Assembly (NCBI GenBank): GCA_016462645.1
Contig: JAEMSX010000012.1
Span: forward strand, 1-45,450
Length of the DNA: 45,450 nucleotides
Source of the DNA: Thermoleophilaceae bacterium
Lineage (GTDB): Bacteria; Actinomycetota; Thermoleophilia; Solirubrobacterales; JACPNS01
Direction: 5' to 3'
Under the pieces are notes generated by a model. The model worked only from the letters and a program-made list of their open reading frames with translations. It was not told where the DNA came from and made no database searches. Positions 17,073-30,348 of the stretch are shown piece by piece; position 1 is the first letter of the stretch, and each line of letters begins with the position of its first letter. The position numbers and the translations under genes are program-made.

Positions 17073-19019
17073 ATGCGCGGCACTCTCGCAACCCCACACA
17101 ATCTCAGGCTGACCTCCGGCTTCGGACGATTCAGTCTGGCCCTCGCGTTGCTCGTCGCATGCGTCCTGCTCCATGCGGGTGAGGCGAAGGCGGCGAGCAT
17201 TGAGATCCAGGCGCCGTCGAGCACCCGGGTCCTGCGCCACTCCGCCTTCAACTTCACCTTTCAGGTGCTCGGTCTGAGCGGTCCGCACAAGGTTGTCTGT
17301 CTCGTCAACGGCCGGCTCCCGGACAGCACGTTCAACTGCGATCCCGAGCGCGGTCACGCCGACCTCGCAAATGGCAAGCACGTGATCCGCCTGATCGCGT
17401 TCACGACGGACGGCTCGCAAGAAGTCGTGGCGCGATCGTTCGGGGTGAAAGTGCGCGATCGCGTCCGGCCACGGATCCAACCGCTGCTCAATCACGCGCA
17501 GGTCATCGGCGGTGACGCCGCGCCGCTCAAGGCCGTGGTCTCGGGTGCGAACTTCTGGCGCTGCCGGGTGGACGGGCGCCGCCAGCCGTGCGGGCCGCTG
17601 TCCGGCGCCGAGTACAAGCGCTGGACCACGGTCTACTTCCAGCCCTCGCATCTTTCGCCGGGCCTGCACCGGATCAGCTTCGGCGCGATGGACGCCAACC
17701 ACCGTTGGGGCATCGCTGATCGCTGGGTGTTTGCGGTCCGGGGCGCCGGCCCGCGGATCGATGTCCTCTCGCCCGGCAACACGGCCACCACTGACGACAG
17801 TCCCGTCCTGGTGAAGCTCTGGGTCAGCCAGGCCCGCGCCCGCGTCTGGTGCTGGGTTGACGGAGTGCGCGAACGCAACTGCACCGGAGACGACAACACG
17901 TACCGATCCGGTCCCAACCAGACTGCGCCGCTGCCACTCAGGAACGGCCCGCACACGGTCGTGCTGCGGGCGGTCGACATGGTCGGCAACGTTGCCACGA
18001 CCGTCACCAATTTCACCGTCGCCGACACAACCGCGCCGAATGTCGCGATCGAGGAGCCTCAGGACGGTCGGGTGTACACAGACATCGCCGACTGGCGCCT
18101 GATCGTCCGCCACCAGGCGGGCGACCTTGAGTGCCGCATCCGGCCGGCAGCCTTCACGCGCTGCGGCGCGTGGTCCACCACCGGGGCCGCTTGGCCGGAC
18201 TCGGCGGCGTGGGGCGGAACCCACCCGCAGGCCAACGGCGACTACATCCAGGACGTTCGCGTGACCGACCCCGAGGGTCGCACCACCACCGCCACCTCAA
18301 GCTTCCGCATCGCGGACACCACCGCGCCGAATGCCTATCCGATCTGGCCGCTGATGGACGAAGCGCCGCGCGTCTTTGCGCTGCTCTTCTCCGACTACGG
18401 CGAACGCTGGCGCTGCACGATCTCGATCGACGGCGCGGCGTTCAAGCTCTGCAATCAGGGCCGCCCGCGCTTCGAGCCGGACCTGATGCTGCAGACGTGC
18501 GGACCTCACACCTACACCGTGCGCCTGCAGGACGGCGTCGGCAACATGCAGACGATCACCCGCAACATCAATGTCGTCTCGCATGTCGGCAGCTGCCCGG
18601 CACCACCCGCGCCGGTGAGCGATCCGGGGCCGACCGGCGGTACGGGAAGTTCCGGGCCGAGCGGATCCAGCGGAGTGACCGGCGCGTCGGGCGCCACCGG
18701 CACCGTGGGCACCACGTTGATCCGACTGAATCGACCCGTGATCCGTTTCAAGACGCACCGCCGCGCGGTGATCAGGCTTTCCGGATCGTTGTCCGGGGAC
18801 TGCAGCGGCTCAACCCGGGTGAGCGTGCGCGTGCGCGGCAGCAAACGGATCGGCGGATCACCGCAGACCCGGGCCGCGGGAGTGAACTGCTCATTCACCG
18901 TGACGCGCAAGCTCGCGGCCTGGCGGATCGCCGGACTGCTCACCAAGGTGGTCGCGGAGTTCAGCAACAGCTCGGGAACGACCCGCGTGTCGAGGGACTT
19001 CCGCGCTCCCAGGCGCTGA
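17073..19019 (+). CDS. Secreted Ig-like protein with a collagen-like Gly-X-Y linker
   Basis: A 648-residue exported protein. ATG 17073 was chosen over the longer GTG at 17016 because the candidate -10 (17009-17014) would start transcription after 17016, and because GGAAG (17059-17063) lies 9 bases before this ATG. A long signal region (RFSLALALLVACVLL, cleavage near AKAAS) is followed by about five Ig-like modules with paired cysteines (KVVCLVNGRLPDSTFNC, WRCRVDGRRQPC, VWCWVDGVRERNC, LECRIRP, WRCTISIDGAAFKLC). Then comes a run of ten Gly-X-Y triplets (about 532-562) and a basic Ig-like C-terminal domain. It is preceded by PHO-box-like copy 1. No membrane anchor is visible. A surface adhesive or structural function is inferred. 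Confidence 0.8.
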   Translation: MRGTLATPHNLRLTSGFGRFSLALALLVACVLLHAGEAKAASIEIQAPSSTRVLRHSAFNFTFQVLGLSGPHKVVCLVNGRLPDSTFNCDPERGHADLANGKHVIRLIAFTTDGSQEVVARSFGVKVRDRVRPRIQPLLNHAQVIGGDAAPLKAVVSGANFWRCRVDGRRQPCGPLSGAEYKRWTTVYFQPSHLSPGLHRISFGAMDANHRWGIADRWVFAVRGAGPRIDVLSPGNTATTDDSPVLVKLWVSQARARVWCWVDGVRERNCTGDDNTYRSGPNQTAPLPLRNGPHTVVLRAVDMVGNVATTVTNFTVADTTAPNVAIEEPQDGRVYTDIADWRLIVRHQAGDLECRIRPAAFTRCGAWSTTGAAWPDSAAWGGTHPQANGDYIQDVRVTDPEGRTTTATSSFRIADTTAPNAYPIWPLMDEAPRVFALLFSDYGERWRCTISIDGAAFKLCNQGRPRFEPDLMLQTCGPHTYTVRLQDGVGNMQTITRNINVVSHVGSCPAPPAPVSDPGPTGGTGSSGPSGSSGVTGASGATGTVGTTLIRLNRPVIRFKTHRRAVIRLSGSLSGDCSGSTRVSVRVRGSKRIGGSPQTRAAGVNCSFTVTRKLAAWRIAGLLTKVVAEFSNSSGTTRVSRDFRAPRR

Positions 19020-19170
19020 ACGCGAAACTGCACGGAACCGGACAACCGTCCACTTCCGCCAACCCTCGTGTTATAGTTGATCGTTCGAACGCCTATATCC
19101 GCAGCCGCGCATTGGTGCCTAACGCACATTGCCCGGGGTCCGTGAGGTCTCGAAACCCGCTGTATTGAAC

Positions 19171-19194
19171 TTTTCAGGGCCTGCGCCCTGAAGA
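19171..19194 (+). terminator. Hairpin in the rpoB leader (terminator or attenuator)
   Basis: A perfect 8-bp stem, TTCAGGGC (19173-19180) with GCCCTGAA (19185-19192), has loop CTGC and is followed by GATTTCCCCC. It lies 153 bases after the preceding gene and about 100 bases before the rpoB start. It may end upstream transcription or attenuate rpoB. The weak T-tract keeps confidence low. Confidence 0.4.
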
Positions 19195-19219
19195 TTTCCC
19201 CCAATCCACACATCTTGCT

Positions 19220-19247
19220 TTGACATTGCTTCACGCCCGGCAAGCGT
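19220..19247 (+). promoter_or_regulatory. Candidate rpoB-proximal promoter
   Basis: TTGACA (19220-19225) is a perfect -35 hexamer. Sixteen bases downstream is AAGCGT (19242-19247), which keeps only the A2 and T6 of a -10. A second possible -10, TATAGT (19072-19077), lies 145 bases further upstream without a clear -35. Either could drive rpoBC. Confidence 0.35.
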
Positions 19248-19293
19248 GAATCCATAACTTTCGCCAGCCACCCGATCTAGGAGTTGTTTTACC

Positions 19294-22200
19294 TTGGCAT
19301 CTGCGCCTGCCCCACGTACGCGTCGCACCTTTGCGCGACTCGACAAGAAGCTCGACGTCCCGAACCTGATCGACATCCAGAAGCGGTCGTTTGACTGGCT
19401 TGTGGAGCCGAAGAAGGGTGGACTGCGTGAGACGATCAACGACGTCTCCCCGATCGAGGACTACACCGGAAACCTCGGCGTCGTCTTCGGCGACATCAAG
19501 TTCGAGGAGGCCGTCCACAGCATCGCTGAATGCCGCGAAAAGGACCTGACGTACTCCAGGCCGCTTTCCGTGACCGTCGCCTTCCAGAACCGTGAGACCG
19601 GCGAAATCCGCGAGCAGAGCGTCTTCATGGGTGACTTCCCGTGGATGACCGAGCGCGGCACATTCATCATCAACGGAACCGAGCGCGTTGTTGTGACGCA
19701 GCTGCAGCGTTCGCCCGGTGCCTACCTGATGGAGCCCAAGGACCGCGAGAAGCAGGTCTTCCTCGCCAACCTGATGCCGAGCCGTGGTTCCTGGCTCGAG
19801 ATCGAGATTGACAAGAAGGGCCGCGTCTACGCGCGTATCGACCGCAAGCGCAAGCTTCCGGTGACGGTTCTGCTGCGTGCGCTCGGGTTTGTCGACCACG
19901 ACGAGATGCTCAAGATGTTCGACAACTCCGTGTACATCCGCAACACCATCGAGGCTGACGCCGAGACCCTCCACTCACACGAGGCCTCGCTGATCGAGCT
20001 CTTCAAGAAGCAGCGTCCGGGCGAGCCGCCGTCACTCGACAACGCGCGCAACCTGCTCGAGAGCCTGTTCTTCGACCCCAAGCGCTACGACCTCACCAAG
20101 GTCGGCCGCTACAAGCTCAACAAGCGCCTGCAGCTCGATGAGCCGCTCGACCAGCGCCAGCTGACCCGCGCCGACATCGTCGCGCTGATCAAGGAGCTCG
20201 TCGACCTTCCGCGCGCCATGGGCATGCCGGAAGACGTTGAGTTCAAGGACTACGCCGCAGAAGGCCAGACCTACGCACGTGAGCCGATCCAGTCCCGCCT
20301 CGACGAGTTCGAGCACTTCGGTAACCGCCGTCTCCGCACGGTCGGCGAACTGATCCAGGACTACTTCCGCATGGGCCTCTACCGCATGGAGCGCACCGTC
20401 CGCGAGAAGCTGACCACGGAAGACGCCGACACGATCACGCCGCAGACGATCATCAACATCCGTCCCGTCGTGGCCGCGCTGAAGGAGTTCTTCGGTTCCT
20501 CGCAGCTCTCACAGTTCATGGACCAGACGAACTCGCTGTCCGGTCTTACCCACCGTCGTCGCCTCAGCGCGCTCGGTCAGGGAGGCCTGACCCGTGAGCG
20601 CGCCCCGATCGAGGTCCGCGACGTTCACACGACCCACTACGGCCGCATGTGCCCGATCGAGACCCCGGAAGGACCGAACATCGGTCTGATCGGATCGCTC
20701 GCCTCGCACGCGAGCATCAACGAGTACGGCTTCGTCACGACGCCGTACCGCCTCGTCAAGGACGGCGTCGTCACCGACACGATCGTCCACCTCGACGCCA
20801 ACGAGGAGGCCGACAAGAAGATCGCCCAGGCGAACGTCGACGTCGACCCGAAGACGAGCAAATTCCGCGGCGAGATCCTCTGCCGCTTCGAGGGCGACTA
20901 CGTCACGCTTCCGGGTAAGGAAGTCGACCTGATGGACGTCTCCCCGGAGCAGATCTGGTCGGTCTCGACCGGCATGATCCCGTTCCTCGAGCACGACGAC
21001 GCGAACCGCGCCCTGATGGGCTCGAACATGCAGCGCCAGGCTGTGCCGCTGCTCATTCCGGAGGCTCCGCTCGTCGGAACCGGCATGGAGTACCGCGCAG
21101 CGATGGACTCCGGTGACGTGATCGTCGCCGAGGCCGACGGCGTCGTCGAAGTCGTCGAGGCCGAGCGCATCGTCGTTGCCTCCGGCAGCAAGAAGCGCGA
21201 GTACCCGACGCTGAAGTTCATGCGCTCCAACCAGGGCACACTGATCCACCAGAAGCCGCGTGTCAACGTCGGCGACAAGGTCAAGGCCGGCCAGCTGCTC
21301 GCAGACGGCTCCTCCACCGACCAGGGCGAAATGGCCCTCGGTAAGAACCTGCTCGTCGCGTTCATGTCCTGGGAGGGCTACAACTTCGAGGACGCGATCA
21401 TCCTCAGCCAGCGCATCGTCTCTGACGACGTGCTCACCTCGATCCACATCGAGGAGTACGAGGTCGACGCCCGCACCACCAAGCTGGGCGACGAAGAGAT
21501 CACCCGCGACATCCCGAACCGCTCGGAAGAGTCGCTGCGCAACCTCGACGACCGCGGCATCGTCCGCGTCGGCGCCGAGGTCAAGTCGGGCGACCTGCTG
21601 GTCGGCAAGGTCACGCCGAAGGGCGAGACCGAGCTCACCGCGGAAGAGAAGCTGATCCGCGCGATCTTCAAGGAGAAAGCACGCGAGGTGCGAGACACTT
21701 CCCTGAAGGTCCCGCACGGTGAAGGCGGCGTCGTGATCGACGTCAAGACCTTCTCCCGCGAGGCCGGCGACGACCTCTCACCGGGCGTCAACGAGCTCGT
21801 CCGCGTCTACGTGGCCAAGAAGCGCAAGATCGCTGAAGGCGACAAGCTCGCCGGACGCCACGGCAACAAGGGTGTCATCTCCAAGATCGTCCCGCAGGAG
21901 GACATGCCGCACCTCGAGGACGGCACCCCCGTGGACGTCATCCTCAACCCGCTTGGTGTTCCGAGCCGAATGAATGTCGGCCAGGTGCTGGAAACGCACC
22001 TCGGCTGGGCCGCTGCCGAGGGTTGGTTCGACGACCCCGAGCGTCCGCAGAACAAGCTCGTCAACGGCGAGCCCGACCCGCGCACGCACATCGCGACGCC
22101 GGTGTTCGACGGCGCAACGCTGAAGGACGTCGACAACGCACTCGTCGGCTGGGCCGAGAAGCACGCGGCCCGTGGCATCGACTTCGGCATCGACCCGAAG

Positions 22201-22845
22201 GAGATCGAGGGTCGTCGCTCCGCCGGAAAGGTCCGTTTGTACAACGGCCGCACCGGTGAGATGTTCGAGGAGCGCGTCACCGTCGGCTACATGTACATCC
22301 TGAAGCTGCTCCACCTCGTGGACGACAAGATCCACGCGCGTTCGACCGGCCCGTACAGCCTCGTCACCCAGCAGCCGCTCGGTGGTAAGGCCCAGTTCGG
22401 TGGTCAGCGCTTCGGAGAGATGGAAGTGTGGGCGCTCGAAGCACACGGTGCTGCGTACACGCTCCAGGAAATGCTCACGATCAAGTCCGACGACACGATC
22501 GGCCGCGTGAAGGCGTACGAATCGATCGTCAAGGGCGAGAACATTCCGGAGCCGAGCGTTCCGGAGTCCTTCAAGGTTCTGCTCAAGGAGATGCAGTCAC
22601 TGGGCCTCGACGTCCAGGTGCGCTCCGAAGGCGGAGGCGACCTTGAGATCCAGGAAGAAGAGGACGACCTGCTGCGTGCAGCGGAAGAGCTCGGAATCGA
22701 CCTCTCCGGAGTTCGCGCAGCTGAAGACGCCCCCGCTGAAGCCACCGGGGACCTGACCGAGACGCCAGCGCCGGAAGCCGCGGAGGAGCCTCTCATCGAG
22801 GACCTCGCGACCGGTGAAATCAACAGCAGCGGCGCCTCCGAGTAG
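19294..22845 (+). CDS. rpoB: DNA-directed RNA polymerase beta subunit
   Basis: The 1183-residue beta subunit of RNA polymerase. The start is TTG 19294 with TAGGAG (19278-19283) 10 bases upstream. The rifampicin region is residues 401-427, beginning [21 protein letters not shown]410, H420 and S425, equivalent to E. coli D516, H526 and S531, are the sensitive-type residues. Nearby positions vary: T412 and S414 replace E. coli N518 and P520, Q429 replaces P535, and P438 replaces G544. Other conserved blocks include [39 protein letters not shown] and [20 protein letters not shown]. It ends in an acidic tail of about 50 residues. rplJ/rplL are not directly upstream; a secreted-protein gene is. rpoC follows after 35 bases. 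Confidence 0.98.
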   Translation: MASAPAPRTRRTFARLDKKLDVPNLIDIQKRSFDWLVEPKKGGLRETINDVSPIEDYTGNLGVVFGDIKFEEAVHSIAECREKDLTYSRPLSVTVAFQNRETGEIREQSVFMGDFPWMTERGTFIINGTERVVVTQLQRSPGAYLMEPKDREKQVFLANLMPSRGSWLEIEIDKKGRVYARIDRKRKLPVTVLLRALGFVDHDEMLKMFDNSVYIRNTIEADAETLHSHEASLIELFKKQRPGEPPSLDNARNLLESLFFDPKRYDLTKVGRYKLNKRLQLDEPLDQRQLTRADIVALIKELVDLPRAMGMPEDVEFKDYAAEGQTYAREPIQSRLDEFEHFGNRRLRTVGELIQDYFRMGLYRMERTVREKLTTEDADTITPQTIINIRPVVAALKEFFGSSQLSQFMDQTNSLSGLTHRRRLSALGQGGLTRERAPIEVRDVHTTHYGRMCPIETPEGPNIGLIGSLASHASINEYGFVTTPYRLVKDGVVTDTIVHLDANEEADKKIAQANVDVDPKTSKFRGEILCRFEGDYVTLPGKEVDLMDVSPEQIWSVSTGMIPFLEHDDANRALMGSNMQRQAVPLLIPEAPLVGTGMEYRAAMDSGDVIVAEADGVVEVVEAERIVVASGSKKREYPTLKFMRSNQGTLIHQKPRVNVGDKVKAGQLLADGSSTDQGEMALGKNLLVAFMSWEGYNFEDAIILSQRIVSDDVLTSIHIEEYEVDARTTKLGDEEITRDIPNRSEESLRNLDDRGIVRVGAEVKSGDLLVGKVTPKGETELTAEEKLIRAIFKEKAREVRDTSLKVPHGEGGVVIDVKTFSREAGDDLSPGVNELVRVYVAKKRKIAEGDKLAGRHGNKGVISKIVPQEDMPHLEDGTPVDVILNPLGVPSRMNVGQVLETHLGWAAAEGWFDDPERPQNKLVNGEPDPRTHIATPVFDGATLKDVDNALVGWAEKHAARGIDFGIDPKEIEGRRSAGKVRLYNGRTGEMFEERVTVGYMYILKLLHLVDDKIHARSTGPYSLVTQQPLGGKAQFGGQRFGEMEVWALEAHGAAYTLQEMLTIKSDDTIGRVKAYESIVKGENIPEPSVPESFKVLLKEMQSLGLDVQVRSEGGGDLEIQEEEDDLLRAAEELGIDLSGVRAAEDAPAEATGDLTETPAPEAAEEPLIEDLATGEINSSGASE

Positions 22846-22880
22846 TCACGCCCAGACCACGTAGGAAAGAAAGAGATCAC

Positions 22881-26894
<4,014 letters not shown>

Positions 26895-26925
26895 TACGGC
26901 GCTGACCAGCTGTAGTTGTTTTGAG

Positions 26926-26960
26926 AGCGTCGGGGCGAAAGCCTCGGCGCTTTCCTTTTT
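26926..26960 (+). terminator. Rho-independent terminator of rpoBC
   Basis: An 11-bp stem, AGCGTCGGGGC (26926-26936) with GCCTCGGCGCT (26941-26951), contains two G-T wobbles and has a GAAA tetraloop. It is followed by TTCCTTTTT (26952-26960). It begins 31 bases after the rpoC stop. Confidence 0.88.
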
Positions 26961-26995
26961 AAGTACATCTGGCTTGAATGGGTACCGCCGACTCG

Positions 26996-27018
26996 ATAGT
27001 GGGTATAATGCCCACTAT
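26996..27018 (+). promoter_or_regulatory. -10 box enclosed by a perfect inverted repeat; leaderless start
   Basis: ATAGTGGG (26996-27003) and CCCACTAT (27011-27018) form a perfect 8-base inverted repeat. The spacer between the arms is TATAATG, which contains a perfect -10 (TATAAT, 27004-27009). The ATG at 27017 begins 7 bases after the -10, so the transcript is probably leaderless and the right arm overlaps the start codon. A protein bound to the repeat would block the promoter, as in autoregulated toxin-antitoxin operons. No good -35 was found at 17 bases. Confidence 0.7.
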
Positions 27019-27493
27019 GGCATCCGTAGTCAGCAACAGGCGTGGCGGATGGGAGATCCGAGAGTCCCAGATGACTCCGAAAGGTCCGCGCAGCAGGACC
27101 CTCGCCACCTTCCGTGAGCTCGATGAGACCGTGCTCGCCGTGGCGGCCTCCAGGGCAGAGGCACCGTTTGACCGCGAGAGTGTCATTCGCAAAGCTCACC
27201 GGGTCGGCGCGACGATCGTCTCTTCGCCGATCGACGAGGCGGCAAGAGAGCTGATCACTCGAATGAGCCATGGCGAAAACCTTTCGCGTGGGTTGGCGGG
27301 CGCGCTCCTCGGCCGGCTGGAGATGGTTGATCCACCGAAACTCAGCCATGAGGCAATGCAAGCCGCCCAATGGGCCGGCGAATCAATGGAGCAGCGCGGT
27401 CGAACCCTCTACGACCTCCTCGAGCTGGCGGATTCACTGCCCCAGAAGCGCGCTGGCACGCCGCTGAAGTTCCCTCGGCTGGTTGCGGCCTGA
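27017..27493 (+). CDS. Small protein of a toxin-antitoxin-like pair, candidate antitoxin
   Basis: A 158-residue soluble protein with no family I recognise. It is mostly helical by composition, with a basic N-terminus (SNRRGGWEIRES) and charged helices such as TFRELDETVLAVAASRAEAP, and no membrane segment. ATG 27017 was chosen over one at 26978 because a perfect -10 at 27004-27009 would initiate almost exactly at 27017. An inverted repeat overlaps this promoter. It ends 3 bases before a nucleotidyltransferase gene. The small size, close spacing and operator-like repeat suggest an antitoxin that represses its own operon. This is inference from arrangement; no known DNA-binding motif was identified. 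Confidence 0.6.
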   Translation: MASVVSNRRGGWEIRESQMTPKGPRSRTLATFRELDETVLAVAASRAEAPFDRESVIRKAHRVGATIVSSPIDEAARELITRMSHGENLSRGLAGALLGRLEMVDPPKLSHEAMQAAQWAGESMEQRGRTLYDLLELADSLPQKRAGTPLKFPRLVAA

Positions 27494-27496
27494 GCA

Positions 27497-28051
27497 ATGC
27501 AAGAGCCCTCCCTGCCGAACAAACTGATTGCGGTGGACGAGGCGCTCGATGCGGCGGGCATCGCGCATGCCTTCGGTGGAGCGCTCGCGTTGGCCTATTA
27601 CGCCGAGCCCAGGTCAACGACCGATCTCGATGTGAACGTGTTCTGCTCGGTCGACGACTATCCGGCCGTCGCGTCGGCCCTCTCAGCGATCGGTGTGGAT
27701 TCGGTCACTGACCTGGAGAAGCTCACCGAAAGCGGCCAGTGTCGTTTGCTCTGGGGGCGGACTCCGATCGATCTCTTCTTCGCATACGACCGTCTGCACG
27801 ACGAGATGGCACGCGACCTCCGACGAGTTCCATTCGGCGAAGCCAAGATCCCGATCCTCTCGCCCGAGCACCTGATGATCTGCAAAGCATTCTTCGATCG
27901 GGCCAAGGACTGGATCGATATCGAGCAGATGATGGTTGTGATGGACGACCTCAACATCGAGCTGGCCGACGCGTGGTTGGTCGAGATTCTCGGCGACGAC
28001 CACTTGTCGCTTGCGCGCTTCCGCAGGCTTGCGGACGAACTCGCAGGCTGA
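27497..28051 (+). CDS. MNT-type nucleotidyltransferase, candidate toxin
   Basis: A 184-residue protein of the minimal nucleotidyltransferase type, comparable to AbiEii-like or DUF6036-like enzymes. The signature AFGGALALAYYAEPRSTTDL followed by DVNVF gives the GG..(R)xTxDxD arrangement, with two aspartates expected to bind metal. Further features are TPIDLFFAY (the third acidic position) and the helical region ILSPEHLMICKAFFDRAKDW, typical of this fold. Such enzymes in toxin-antitoxin pairs transfer NMP to RNA or protein targets. It is the second gene of the pair, 3 bases after the first, and is followed by a terminator. A housekeeping nucleotidyltransferase role cannot be excluded. Confidence 0.78.
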   Translation: MQEPSLPNKLIAVDEALDAAGIAHAFGGALALAYYAEPRSTTDLDVNVFCSVDDYPAVASALSAIGVDSVTDLEKLTESGQCRLLWGRTPIDLFFAYDRLHDEMARDLRRVPFGEAKIPILSPEHLMICKAFFDRAKDWIDIEQMMVVMDDLNIELADAWLVEILGDDHLSLARFRRLADELAG

Positions 28052-28060
28052 CGCCCCGAG

Positions 28061-28087
28061 ACGCCGGGTCACGACCCTTGCGTTTTT
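28061..28087 (+). terminator. Probable terminator of the nucleotidyltransferase pair
   Basis: The stem has two parts: ACGC (28061-28064) pairs with GCGT (28080-28083), and GGGT (28066-28069) pairs with ACCC (28074-28077). There is a small bulge and a CACG loop, and TTTT (28084-28087) follows. It starts 10 bases after the stop. Confidence 0.55.
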
Positions 28088-28272
28088 CGTTTTCCAGATT
28101 GTTTCCACCCCGACACAGGCAATTCACTTGCATCGGCGAGGGTGCGCGAATAATCCCTCTCGTCAGGAACCTCGGCGGGCACAAGGTGCGCCGCGGCACA
28201 GCTCGATCCCAGAAAGCCGGAAACTCCCTTGCCACAAACGATGCTCTCGCCTGCGGCACTGAGGCCGCGCTC

Positions 28273-30348
28273 ATGACTCCCCAGCCCCCCGCACCAGAGG
28301 GCAGCGGTGCCCCGATCGCGCCCCCGCCGGTGCAGACAAGCGGCCTGCCGAGCAAGCGCCCGAAGTCGAACATGAAGAAGCAGATGAAGGGCGAGTCGCC
28401 GGTGGTGACGTTCTTCAAGGCTGTCCTCAAGGTTTTCACCAAGGATCCTGTTTCGACCTTCCTGCTGGTCTCGTCGGTGATTCTGATCATCCTCTTCTTC
28501 TCGCTGCTCGGGAAGATCGCGCCGTCGTCGGCCGGCCTCCCGACGCCGCTCTCGAACGTCACGCGCCTGGCCGCCGACGGCGACATCAAGCGCGTCGTCC
28601 TGCTCGACCACGACTCGCGCGTGATCGTTCAGACCGAGACCAACCAGTTCCTCTGGGCGGCATACCCCAAGTCCGACGCCGCGACCAACAACCTGCTGCG
28701 CGACTTCAACCGCTCGGACGCCACCGTCGTGGTCGACCAGCAGGCGCACAAGGGCGAACTTCAGGCGATCGTTCAGTTCCTGATTCCGATCCTGCTGCTT
28801 GTCGCGCTGTTCGCGTACTTCTCGCGGCTGCAGTCGACCGGTGGCGCCGACAGCTTCTCAGCGTTCTCGACTTTTGCCGGCAAAGGCAAGAAGAAGGGCA
28901 AAGGAACGGCCAAGCGCCTCGGTTTCGCAAACGTCGCCGGAGCGGGAGAGGCGGTCACCGAACTGCGCGAGATCCGAGATTTCCTCGCTGATCCCGGAAT
29001 GTATGAACGCGTGGGCGCGAGTCCGCCGCGCGGTGTTCTGCTGGTCGGCCCCCCGGGCACCGGAAAGACGCTGCTCGCCAAGGCCACGGCCGGCGAGGCC
29101 GACGCCACTTTCTTCTCACTCTCCGGATCGGACTTCGTCGAGTCGCTCGTCGGCGTCGGTGCGGCTCGCGTCCGCGACCTCTTCGCCAAGGCCCGCAAGG
29201 CGGCCCCGTCGATCATCTTCATCGACGAGATCGACGCTGCCGGACGCAAGCGCGGTGCCGGCATCGGTCAGGGCAATGACGAGCGCGAACAGACGCTCAA
29301 CGCGCTGCTCGTCGAGATGGACGGCTTCGATGGCGGGCTCGGCCTGATCGTGATGGCCGCCACCAACCGTCCCGACGTGCTCGACCCGGCGCTGCTGCGC
29401 CCGGGCCGCTTTGACCGTCAGATCACCGTCGACGTGCCGGATGTGCACGGTCGGCACGAGATCCTCCAGCTGCACGCCAAGAAGAAGCCGCTCGCCGCGG
29501 ATGCCAACCTCGAGGAGATCGCGCGCCTCTGTCCCGGCTTCTCGGGAGCTGAGCTCGCCAACGTGGTCAACGAAGCGTCGCTGCTCACGGTGCGCCACGG
29601 CGACCCGGCGATCGCCCAGGCCACGTTGATCGAAGCGATCGACCGCGTGGTCTCCGGCCCGGCGAGCAACACCCACCATCTGATCACCGAACAGGAGCGC
29701 TGGATCGTCGCGATCCACGAGGCGGCGCACGCGGTCGTCACCCGTGCGACCGGCGCGACGATTTCATCGCAGAAGGTCTCGATCGTCTCGCGCGGCCGCA
29801 AGATGGGCACCGCCGCGACCGAGATGACCGACAAGGAGCAGGTGATCATGCAGACCGCCGACATGAACCGCCAGCTCTGCGTGCTGATGGGCGGCCTTGC
29901 CGGTGAGCAACTCGCATTCGGCACCACCTCCACCGGGGTCGGCGAGGACCTGCACGCGGCAACGCAGTTCGCCCGTCGCATGGTCACGTCGTTCGGCATG
30001 TCCGAGGAGATCGGGCTGATGACCGTCGGCGAGCAGAGCGGCGAGGTGTTCCTCGGCGCAGGGCTGCAGGAACTCGGCAACGTCGGTCCGACCACGCTTG
30101 ACACGATTGACAACGAGGTCGAGCGGCTGGTCAGCATCGCGGCGGAGAACGCCTCGCATGTTCTGCGTCCGAACTGGGCCACAGTTGAGAATCTCGCCAA
30201 CGCGCTGGTCGAGCACGAGACGCTCGCGGGTGTGGGGCTTGAGGCGATGCTTTCCGGCGTCAGGCGCGTCGAGATCGACGGAATGCCCAGTCACTTCAAC
30301 GAGCCGGCCGGCGACGGGGGTCAGCATTCCCATGACGGCGGCGCCTAG
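28273..30348 (+). CDS. ftsH: FtsH-like ATP-dependent zinc metalloprotease, divergent
   Basis: A 691-residue membrane AAA+ protease that would degrade membrane and misfolded proteins. It has a Pro-rich N-terminus (1-30), TM1 about 61-80, an external domain about 81-165 and TM2 about 166-183. The AAA domain has Walker A GPPGTGKT (259-266), Walker B IIFIDEID (314-321) and a second region of homology ending RPGRFDR. The protease domain has HEAAH (482-486) and D559 as third ligand. Deviations from E. coli FtsH are the pore F-V-G reading L-V-G (292-294), HEAGH reading HEAAH, and the IPRGR segment reading VSRGR. The start was chosen at ATG 28273 after a weak TGAGG; the frame runs further upstream but overlaps the nucleotidyltransferase gene. 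The next gene overlaps by 17 bases. Confidence 0.9.
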   Translation: MTPQPPAPEGSGAPIAPPPVQTSGLPSKRPKSNMKKQMKGESPVVTFFKAVLKVFTKDPVSTFLLVSSVILIILFFSLLGKIAPSSAGLPTPLSNVTRLAADGDIKRVVLLDHDSRVIVQTETNQFLWAAYPKSDAATNNLLRDFNRSDATVVVDQQAHKGELQAIVQFLIPILLLVALFAYFSRLQSTGGADSFSAFSTFAGKGKKKGKGTAKRLGFANVAGAGEAVTELREIRDFLADPGMYERVGASPPRGVLLVGPPGTGKTLLAKATAGEADATFFSLSGSDFVESLVGVGAARVRDLFAKARKAAPSIIFIDEIDAAGRKRGAGIGQGNDEREQTLNALLVEMDGFDGGLGLIVMAATNRPDVLDPALLRPGRFDRQITVDVPDVHGRHEILQLHAKKKPLAADANLEEIARLCPGFSGAELANVVNEASLLTVRHGDPAIAQATLIEAIDRVVSGPASNTHHLITEQERWIVAIHEAAHAVVTRATGATISSQKVSIVSRGRKMGTAATEMTDKEQVIMQTADMNRQLCVLMGGLAGEQLAFGTTSTGVGEDLHAATQFARRMVTSFGMSEEIGLMTVGEQSGEVFLGAGLQELGNVGPTTLDTIDNEVERLVSIAAENASHVLRPNWATVENLANALVEHETLAGVGLEAMLSGVRRVEIDGMPSHFNEPAGDGGQHSHDGGA

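Noticed and set aside
20509-21717. Long open frame (402 codons) antisense to rpoB
   Set aside because: It is a shadow of GC-rich codon bias in rpoB. The protein is Val/Leu/Asp/Arg low complexity with no start context, and rpoB itself is certain.
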